64,000 bases of DNA, from NCBI GenBank assembly GCA_041398605.1, contig JAWKUK010000007.1:62001-126000 (forward strand). Direction: 5' to 3'. Every line of letters begins with the position of its first letter. Positions within the stretch are counted from its first letter, which is position 1. Under the pieces are notes generated by a model that did no database searches, had not been told where the DNA came from, and saw only the letters and a list, made by a program, of their open reading frames with translations. The translations under genes and the position numbers were made by a program. This document shows positions 8,626-15,994 of the stretch, piece by piece. The stretch comes from JAWKUK01 sp041398605. Its GTDB lineage: Bacteria > Planctomycetota > UBA1135 > GCA-002686595.

Positions 8626-9935
8626 ATGCACCCACGCAACCTGCCCCTGCCCGTCGACCCCGCGGCCCTCGCCTCGGTCGGCATTCCTGCTTCGCGCCGG
8701 ATCACCGCGCAGCGTTCCATTGCGGCGACGAGCGCGCGCGCGGCCGCGGTCTTCGTCGCCTCGCTCGGCGCCGCGTCTGCGCAGGTCGGCACGAACTACT
8801 GCGTCGCGGCGCCGACGGGCGCGCCTCGCGTTGATCTCGGGCCTGTGGGACCGCGGTCGTGCACTTGAACGACCCGTGCTGACGGCGCTCGGGGTTGCCA
8901 CTGAACGCGGCGGCGTACTTCCTGTGCAGCCGCACGCAGGGCTTCGTGCAGAACCCCGGTGGCAGCGCGGGCAATCTGTGCCTCGGGAACCCGATCGGCC
9001 GGCTCGTCGGGGGTGTGGCGGTGAACTCGGGCGCGACGGGGGTCGTGGACGTCACGGCCAACCTCAACGTGTTGCCGCAGCCAACCGGCGCGGTTGCCGT
9101 GCTGCCAGGCGAGACCTGGAACTTCCAGTGCTGGTACCGCGACGCGGTGGGCGGGAGCGCAACCTCGAACTTCAGCGACGGACTCGCGGTCTTATTCACC
9201 GCGACGCAGACCGTGCCGGGGATGGTGCCGATCCCGGCGGGGACGTTCCTGATGGGCTCGAACGCACCGAGTGGCCCGCCTTACTTCGGCGAGTACACCC
9301 CGGACCCGATCCGCCAGGTAACCATCAGCTACCCGATTTGGATGGGCGAGCACGAGGTCACGCAGGCCGAGTACCAGGCGCTGATGGGGTCGAACCCGTC
9401 AAGCTTCCCGGGCGCCTCACATCCAGTCGAAACGGTGAGCTGGCATCAAGCGCGGGCGTACTGCGCGGCGCTGACGGCGCAGCAAGCGGGCAATCTCCCG
9501 GCGGGCTACGAGTACCGTTTGCCGACGGAGGCGGAGTGGGAGTACGCGTGCCGCGCGGGCACAACAACGGAGTTTCACTACGGGCCGGCGCTGTTTTGCA
9601 ACCAAGCACGGTTCGAGTTCTCGAACCACTCAAACTCGTCATGCAACGCCGGAGGCGGCACGGTGCCGGTGGTCAGCTACGCGGCGAACGCGTTCGGTCT
9701 GTACGACATGCACGGCAACGTGCAGGAGTGGTGCTTGGACTCGTACGGGCCGTATGGCTCCGCGGCGGTGACAGACCCCTTCGTCACTGGCGGCCCGTTC
9801 CGGATCTTCCGCGGCGGCAGCTGGGGCGGCGACTCCTTCTTTTGCCGTTCCGCGTACCGGAGCTACAGCGATCCCAACTACTCGTTGAACAACGTCGGTT
9901 TCCGGGTTGCCCTCGCCCCAGTTCTCGTCCCTTGA
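8626..9935 (+). pseudogene. FGE-fold array copy D, frameshifted in the N-terminal third
   Basis: The start at 8626 and signal segment (AAAVFVASLGAASAQVGTNYC) are normal. Several small indels between ~8812 and 8890 then break the frame (NSTG is lost) and the first frame stops at 8868. A second frame open from 8895 (TTG) to 9935 encodes the rest of the NSTG/GETW domain and a full FGE-fold domain (346 residues) ending RGGSWGGDSFFCRSAYRSYSD...GFRVALAPVLVP. If the indels are errors, the intact protein would be about 437 residues. The 3' part could still be translated from the internal TTG, but without a signal peptide. Confidence 0.7.
9798..9902 (+). other. Candidate DGR-type variable region, copy D
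   Basis: Codons at variable columns are TTC, TTC, GGC GGC GAC, TTC TTT, TAC, then AGC TAC AGC GAT, AAC TAC, AAC AAC. They are set in constant CGCGGCGGCAGCTGG, TCC, TGCCG, TCCGC, CGG and CCC. Nearly every variable codon ends in C or T. Confidence 0.5.
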
Positions 9936-10221
9936 TCCAGCAAGTGGAGAGCGCGCCGGGGCTCGGAGGCGCGAGCGCAGCGAGCCCGAAGCGGCCGTCG
10001 ATCCTCGGCGCGCGAGAGTCCGCGCCGCACGACGCGAGCTGGCGGGTGCGGGTCGGGGTGCAATGCTTCGCTGGTTCGGGAATCCGTACGAATCCGCGTG
10101 AGTTGACGCTCGGGTCCGCGCCTACGGGTTGACCCGAGGTCCCCGTGCCTCGCCCCCAACCAGCCCCAGCGCTCTGGACGGCGCGGCTCGCGCCCGTCCG
10201 GCCTGCCCTTCGAGAGACGAC

Positions 10222-11534
10222 ATGCATCCACGCACCCTGCCCCTGCTCGTCGACCCCGCGGCCCTCGTCTCGGTCGGCATTCCTGCTTCGCGCCGGCTCT
10301 CTACGCAGCATCCATTGCGGCGACGAGCGCGCGCGCGGCCGCGGTCTTCGTCGCCTCGCTCGGCGTCGCGTCGGCGCAGGTCGGCACGAACTATTGCGTC
10401 GCGGCGCCGAACTGACGGGCGCGCCCGCGTTGATCTCGGGCTCAGGACCGCGGTCGTGACTTGAACGGACTCGCGCGACGAGCCTCGGGTTGCTGCTGAA
10501 CGCGGCGGCGCCTTCCTGTGGCAGCCGCACGTGGGCCTCGTGCAGAACCCCGGCGGGCAGCGGGCGACCTGTGTCTCGGCAACCCGATCGGCCGGCTCGG
10601 TCGGCGGCGCGCGGCGGCTGAACTCGCGCGACGGGGTCGTGGACGTCACGGCCGACCTCACGGTGATGCCGCAGCCGACGGGCGCGGTTGCCGTGCTGCC
10701 AGGCGAGACATGGAACTTCCAGTGCTGGTACCGCGACGGTGGGCGGGAGCGACGTCGAACTTCAGCGACGGGTTCGCGGTGTTGTTCAGTGGTTCGCCGA
10801 CCCCCGTACCGACGATGGTGCCGGTCCCGGCGGGGACCTTCTTGATGGGGTCGAACGCACCCAGCGGCCCGCCGTACTACGGCCAGTTGACGCCGGACCT
10901 GGTCCGCCAGGTGACGATCAGCTACTCGTTCTGGATGGGCCAGCACGAGGTCACGCAGGCCGAGTACTGCGGCGCTGATGGGGACGAATCCGTCGACCTT
11001 CGGGTCGCGTCGCACCCCGCAGATACGGTGAGTTGGTCTCAATCGCGCGCGTACTGCGCGGCGCTTACTGCGCAGCAGGCAGAACTTGCCAGCCGGCTAC
11101 GAGTACCGGTCTGCCGACCGAAGCAGAGTGGGAGTACGCGTGCCGAGCGGGGACGACGACCGAGTACCACTACGGGCCGGACCTGTTCTGCAATCAGGCG
11201 TCGTTCGGGGTACTCGTACCACTCGAATCCGCCCGCGCGGTGCGGCAACACGTCCGGGACCGTACCGGTGGGCAGCTATGCGCCGAATGCGTTCGGACTG
11301 TACGACATGCACGGGAACGTGTTCGAGTGGTGCCTGGACTCGTACGCGGACTACACCTCGGCGGCGGTGACCGACCCCTTCGCCACTGGCGGCCCCCGCC
11401 GGGTCGTCCGCGGCGGCAGCTGGGACAGCGACTCCCACTTTTGCCGCTCCGCACGCCGGAGCTGGACCGTTCCCGGCTCCACGACCAACCGCCTCGGGTT
11501 CCGGGTCGTGCTCGCCCCAGTTCTCGTCCCTTGA
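10222..11534 (+). pseudogene. FGE-fold array copy E, multiply frameshifted
   Basis: The ATG at 10222 follows GAGAGACGAC. Single-base indels near 10310, 10411, 10447-10480, 10505-10560, 10600-10640, 10735, 10970-11000, 11085-11110 and 11205-11235 break the frame repeatedly. Homology to copies A and D is nevertheless continuous to the stop at 11534, which is preceded by the same GCCCCAGTTCTCGTCCC tail. The 3' ~300 bp are clean and encode LYDMHGNVFEWCLDSYADY...RGGSWDSDSHFCRSARRSW...GFRVVLAPVLVP. It is a pseudogene or a poorly resolved repeat. Confidence 0.75.
11397..11501 (+). other. Candidate DGR-type variable region, copy E
   Basis: Variable codons are CGC, GTC, GAC AGC GAC, CAC TTT, CGC, then AGC TGG ACC GTT, GGC TCC, ACC AAC CGC, between the same constant blocks as copies A and D. 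The constant GC-rich tail after it (GTGCTCGCCCCAGTTCTC) would be the equivalent of a DGR initiation site. Confidence 0.5.
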
Positions 11535-12091
11535 GCGAGCAAGGGGAGAGCGCGCCGGGATTCGACGGCACCGAGGTACGCGCGGAGCGAGCCCGGAGTT
11601 GCCCTCAGCGGCGCACGGGTAACGGTCAGCGGTGGCGGCTTCGACCCCAATCTGAGGTCTTGATGCCGGTCCAGGTCGTCTCGCTCCCTATGGAGGTTGA
11701 CCCAAGAGCGACGGCGCAGCTCAACGTGTTCTTGCACTCACAGGAGGTGTTCATGTTGACCCAAGTCACTGTCCCGATGGGCAGGTGTAGCTGTCACTGC
11801 GCACATGGCGCGCCTTCGCGCAACTCACGCAGCTGGATGGCCCCTTAGATCGTCGATGTGACGATCCCCGTCACCGCCCCCCCGGCGAGGTCGCGCAAGT
11901 CGACTTGGCGACCTTCAGCGCCGCTGCGGTTGGGCAGCACGGGTGACCGGCGAGGAGGGCCAATTCCTGAGGCAGGCAGTCGTGAGCGGGCTGCGGGACT
12001 GCGCAGACGCGCGGTGGGCGACGCCGCGTCATTGGCCCTGTGACACACCCGTGACCCGCTGGCGTCGTTCGGCGCAGGTAGCCTGAGCGGA
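11535..12091. other. Intergenic, possible transposase scrap
   Basis: 557 bp. The first ~70 bp still resemble the inter-copy spacer of the array. At 11864-11930 one frame reads RPPGEVAQVDL, like the PGExxQxDxG motif before the first catalytic Asp of IS21-family IstA transposases. It is isolated and soon hits a stop. No other gene is supportable. Confidence 0.3.
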
Positions 12092-13624
12092 ATGTTGATT
12101 CTGCTTCTCGCGTCCACGCTCGCGCTCGCCGCCGTCCCGGTCGACGAGGGCACGGTGCCGGTGGAGCCGCTCGACGCGGCGATCACTGAACTGGGCCAAG
12201 TGATCGACGTCGAGCGCGGCTGGATGGTGACGTTGCGGGTGCTCCCGATCCCTGAGTCCCACCGCATGTTCCACGCCCCGCGGCCGCCGTGGCGACTGAA
12301 TGTGGTGAGGACGAGCGGGCTCGATCCCGTCTTGCTCGCCGACAGCGAGGTGACGCGCAGCGGCTGGGGTGCGCCGCAGTTCGCCGCGGTCGGCGCCGGT
12401 GGGTCGGCGGCCATCACATGGCGGCCAGGGCGGAAGATCGCGCTCTTCTCGCCTGCTGGGACGCGGTCGGACCTCACCATCGAGCTGCCCTATGGGCACC
12501 GATGCGCGCACCTGGAGGTCGACGGGGTCATCCACGCTGTCAAGGTCGGTGAGGATCGCGTCGCGTTGACGTGGCGCGGCTTCGACGCGAACGGCCTCAA
12601 CGAGCCGATCGACCTCGGCGTGGCGACGACACCGAGGCCTGGGACCGGCCCCGACTTCGAACGAGAGGCTGATCGTCTCGTGTGGGTCCGCGGCGAAGGC
12701 GAGCTGGCTTCGCTGGACATCGAGCGTCGGGAGGTGACGGTGATCCCGTGCGCCGGGGTCGAGCGCTTCACGTTGGACTCGATCCACGACGGCGTCCTCC
12801 TCGCCCACTCGAACGAGGGCCCCGAGGCGCTGGCGGGCGCGACAGCGGTCGCCCGTCTGGTCGACTTGAGCTCGGGTCGCGTCCTGGAACAGCCGGTGGC
12901 GTCGATGATCGCGGCCTTTACCCCCCTCGGTTGGATCACCGGCACGCAGTGGATCGACCCGGTGGAGGGAACTCGGGGGACGCTCGAGCACCCGATCGAT
13001 CAATACGAGCGCATGGTCCAGGTGAGCCGATGTGAGCTCTGGACGGGTGGCCGGTCGGGACCGCAGCGCGTGACGCTGCGGCTCGACGAAGAGGCGATCC
13101 CGCCCGCGGACAACGCGGCCGCAATGACGTCCATCGAAGCGATCTTGGCCGGCGACAGGACGGAGACGATGCGGGAGGCGCTCGGTCGACTCGCGCTGCG
13201 CTACTCCGACGCGTGCGTCGCGCTGCTGGACCGGGTCGCTGGCGAGTTCGATGACGTGAACGACCGGCGCGCGGCGCTGCGACGGCTCGGCGCCAGTCGA
13301 CATCCCAACGCGCTCGAGCTCCTCCTGCGGCACCTCGCAGACGAGCCGAATTGGTGGAACCGGATGACCACGGTCGGCGCGCTCGCAGACCTAGGTGACC
13401 CGACCTGCGTCCCCGCGATCCTCCGCACGCTGCCGCTCGAGGAGCTCGAGGGCGACCGCGCGGCGTTTGTCGCGAACGCGCTCGCCGTGCTCGGCAGCGC
13501 GGCTGCGAGCGGTTACCTGGACAGACTCTTCGAGCGCACGAGGGACACGCGAGTCGGCGCCGCACGCGAGCGCCTCGCGCTCCGCGCCGCGTTCCTCCTG
13601 CGCTTGAAGAGCCTGCGTGACTGA
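12092..13624 (+). CDS. Exported protein with C-terminal HEAT-like repeats
   Basis: 510 residues. The start at 12092 gives a short signal peptide (LILLLASTLALAAVPV). Residues ~20-340 are a beta-rich region of unknown family, possibly propeller-like. Residues ~375-505 are alpha-helical with HEAT-like units (RRAALRRLGASRHPNALELLLRHL, TTVGALADLGDPTCVPAILR). Such repeats usually bind proteins. It has no NSTG/GETW domain, unlike most neighbours. It stands alone on the plus strand, with 500 bp of non-coding sequence on either side. Function unknown. Confidence 0.75.
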   Translation: MLILLLASTLALAAVPVDEGTVPVEPLDAAITELGQVIDVERGWMVTLRVLPIPESHRMFHAPRPPWRLNVVRTSGLDPVLLADSEVTRSGWGAPQFAAVGAGGSAAITWRPGRKIALFSPAGTRSDLTIELPYGHRCAHLEVDGVIHAVKVGEDRVALTWRGFDANGLNEPIDLGVATTPRPGTGPDFEREADRLVWVRGEGELASLDIERREVTVIPCAGVERFTLDSIHDGVLLAHSNEGPEALAGATAVARLVDLSSGRVLEQPVASMIAAFTPLGWITGTQWIDPVEGTRGTLEHPIDQYERMVQVSRCELWTGGRSGPQRVTLRLDEEAIPPADNAAAMTSIEAILAGDRTETMREALGRLALRYSDACVALLDRVAGEFDDVNDRRAALRRLGASRHPNALELLLRHLADEPNWWNRMTTVGALADLGDPTCVPAILRTLPLEELEGDRAAFVANALAVLGSAAASGYLDRLFERTRDTRVGAARERLALRAAFLLRLKSLRD

Positions 13625-14131
13625 GCTGCCGCCAGCAGTGCGACGCAGCAGCTTGGCCTCGCCTCGCTTGTGTTCCGTTGACAAGATCTCGTCTCGGAAC
13701 CACTCGAAGTCGACCCTCTCGCCGCAAGAGTCGACCTGGCGCTATCGGTGGCGCCGGCGATCGTGGATGCGACGTCCCTTGCTGGTGCGCAAGGAGCGCC
13801 TGGCGTCCTGCCACGTGCGGCACACCTCGGTGACGAGGCCGTCTTGCTGGCCCGCCAACACTTCACGGAGCAGTGGCAAAGAGAGAGAAGGCGATCCCGA
13901 GCAGCGTTGAGTCGCGCGCGGGGCGGGCGGCGTCTTGGTCCATGACACCCACGGCGTGCCGCTCGCTCCATGTGCGCTCACCTCCTGTGCCGGAGACCCC
14001 ACAGATCGCGCTCATTTTCCCGCTTCTGTTCGAGCCCATCCCCAGGGCAGCAGGAGAGCCCCATTTCTCGCCCCGAGGCCCTAACCTGGGGCAGAGGAGC
14101 TGACCTTCAAGTCGTCTGCTCAGACCATGCC
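13625..14131. other. Intergenic, no supportable gene
   Basis: 507 bp between the HEAT-like gene and the next secreted protein. Short frames exist on both strands (for example minus-strand 14002-13742 and an unconnected continuation ending EWFRDEILSTEHKRGEAK), but none has an identifiable family or start context. They may be remnants of a lost gene. Confidence 0.4.
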
Positions 14132-15958
14132 ATGGAGATTCGATCGCTGACCGGAGTTGTGCTGTCTCTCGCCGCGCCCGCGCTCGGGGCTCAAGTCGGC
14201 GCGGAAGTGAGTTGGGAACACGTTCGAGCGCCCCATCCTCAGCAGGGGCTCCAGCCCATGGCGCTCGAGGCGACGCCTGACGGCGGCATGCTGGTCCTCG
14301 GGTGGGCGCAGGCTTTCCCTCTCGGCAACCCCAATCAGCCAGGCACGTTCGAACTCGCCAAGCTGTCCGAGAATGGTGATGTCGTGTGGACCGATTCGGT
14401 CGCCGCTGGGCCAGTCGCGCCGTCGCTGCAGCATTCGACTGACCGGCGTGCCCGTGTTTCCTGCGACGATGTAGGGAACGCATACGTCATCCTGCGCGGT
14501 ACGACGAGTGTCCTTCGGCGCTATGCCGTCGACGGCACGCTTGAGTGGAGCGTCGACCTTCCGCTGCTCGCTGAGCCTGCTGGAGCGACTGACTGGAGCG
14601 ACTACGCGGCGCTCTTCGTCGCCACAGCATCCTCGGGTGATGCCATCGTCGTCGGTGCGGCAGACCAGGGCACCTACCCGCGTGTCGATGTACGGGTCTT
14701 CGCGCCAGATGGGACTCCGCGCTGGGATTGGCGCGGGAACGGCGGTCTAGGGCCTTGGACCCCAGCGATGGGTTACCCGAGAGGCGTACTCGTAGGGAAC
14801 AACGACAGCGTCTACGTGATGGGGCAGTTCGATACGCTGACGAATTTTCGGGACCTCCGCGTGACCGCCATCGACTCCGCCGGCGTCTACCTCTGGACCT
14901 ACAACAGCTCATCCGCCTCGGAAGGAGCGAACCTGGACGGGGCGTTCGACTCACAAGGCAACCTCGTCATTGCGCACCGCGTCCTTGGGGCGAACAACAC
15001 GAGCGAAGCGACGGTCTCGAAGCTCGATGCGAACGGGAACTTGATCTTCGAGAGCGGTGTCGTCGCGCCGAATTGGCTCCTGATTGTGACTTCGGTCGCG
15101 ATCGACCCTTTCGATCAGATCACCGTTGGAGGTTCGACCAGAGCCCCATCGAGTCTCGTCCGGGAAGCGGGGATCTTTCGCTTCGCTGCGGACGGGACGG
15201 CGCTTGGGTTCACCGCGCCGAGCGTCGCCACGCCCAGCGTCGGCGCAGAAGTCTCCGACTTGGCCGTAACCCACCGAGGCGACGTCCTCGCCTTCGGTGC
15301 TGCGGGGGCTGGTCCCGACGGGGTCTTCCTGGCGCGCATTGCGCCTGATGGGACGGAGCGCTGGGCGCTCCGGCGCCGCGGCACGAGGCCACCGGGCGCG
15401 GCGTCCGGGGGCCTGAGCCTCACCGTCGACTCGCGCGGCAACCCGCTGACGCTCGCCTCGTTGCCCCTCGGCGGTGTGTCCCCGAACCTCTCCCTCGGGC
15501 TCGACGTGGTGAAGCACTTGCAGGACGGGGCGGCGGGCCAGGCGTACTGCACCCCGGCAGCCGCGAACTCCACCGGAGCCTCGGCTGGACTGCGAGCGCT
15601 CGGTCCCAGCCTCCTCGCGGCTGACAACGTCACGCTGCTCGCCGACGGACTGCCGCCGGGAGCCCTCGCCTTGTTTCTCGCGAGTCGTCATCAGAGCCTT
15701 GTGCCGGGCGCAGGCGGTGGACAAGGGACGTTGTGCCTAGGGAGCTCGATCGGCCGCTACTACGGACCGGGCGAAATTCGGATCGCCGGCGCGGAAGGCG
15801 CTGCATCCGTGCAACTCCACCTGGACCACCTGCCCCAGCCAGGGGGCCGGGTCTCCGCGTCGATCGGAGAGACGTGGAACTTCCAGGCCTGGTACCGCGA
15901 TACGAACCCGGGGCCGACGAGCAACTTGACGCACGGGGTGTCTGTTCTCTTCCAATGA
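14132..15958 (+). CDS. Secreted propeller-type repeat protein with C-terminal NSTG/GETW domain
   Basis: 608 residues from ATG 14132, which gives a signal peptide (MEIRSLTGVVLSLAAPALGAQ). Residues ~20-465 carry repeated motifs such as LDANGNLIFES, VDGTLEWSVDL, APDGTPRWDWRG and IAPDGTERWALRR. These resemble SBBP/delta-60 type beta-propeller repeats that record a value per step. Residues ~468-608 are the NSTG/GETW domain (QAYCTPAAANSTG, GGGQGTLCLGSSIGRYYG, GETWNFQAWYRD, terminal GVSVLFQ). It converges with the minus-strand gene ending at 15995, 36 bp away. Likely exported; substrate unknown. Confidence 0.85.
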   Translation: MEIRSLTGVVLSLAAPALGAQVGAEVSWEHVRAPHPQQGLQPMALEATPDGGMLVLGWAQAFPLGNPNQPGTFELAKLSENGDVVWTDSVAAGPVAPSLQHSTDRRARVSCDDVGNAYVILRGTTSVLRRYAVDGTLEWSVDLPLLAEPAGATDWSDYAALFVATASSGDAIVVGAADQGTYPRVDVRVFAPDGTPRWDWRGNGGLGPWTPAMGYPRGVLVGNNDSVYVMGQFDTLTNFRDLRVTAIDSAGVYLWTYNSSSASEGANLDGAFDSQGNLVIAHRVLGANNTSEATVSKLDANGNLIFESGVVAPNWLLIVTSVAIDPFDQITVGGSTRAPSSLVREAGIFRFAADGTALGFTAPSVATPSVGAEVSDLAVTHRGDVLAFGAAGAGPDGVFLARIAPDGTERWALRRRGTRPPGAASGGLSLTVDSRGNPLTLASLPLGGVSPNLSLGLDVVKHLQDGAAGQAYCTPAAANSTGASAGLRALGPSLLAADNVTLLADGLPPGALALFLASRHQSLVPGAGGGQGTLCLGSSIGRYYGPGEIRIAGAEGAASVQLHLDHLPQPGGRVSASIGETWNFQAWYRDTNPGPTSNLTHGVSVLFQ

Positions 15959-15994
15959 GCGCTTACCGGCCCTGCGCGAGCGATTCCTTGGCGC

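Larger units (their letters stand above)
3702..11600 (+). repeat. Five-unit tandem array of ~1.5-1.6 kb repeats (FGE-fold gene plus upstream leader)
   Basis: Five head-to-tail units carry homologous genes starting at 3925 (A), 5540 (B), about 7090 (C, start codon lost), 8626 (D) and 10222 (E). Each unit includes ~220-290 bp of conserved upstream sequence that begins near the string CGAACCTCGGCG and ends in GAGAGACGAYATGCA at the start codon. Spacing between units is about 1.54-1.62 kb. Copy A is intact; B to E contain frameshifts, with C the most degraded. The shared leader suggests that each duplication carried its own promoter and ribosome binding site. Confidence 0.9.

Noticed and set aside
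3925..11534. True formylglycine-generating (sulfatase-maturing) enzymes
   Set aside because: One of the two catalytic Cys is missing in each readable copy, and no sulfatase gene is in the window.
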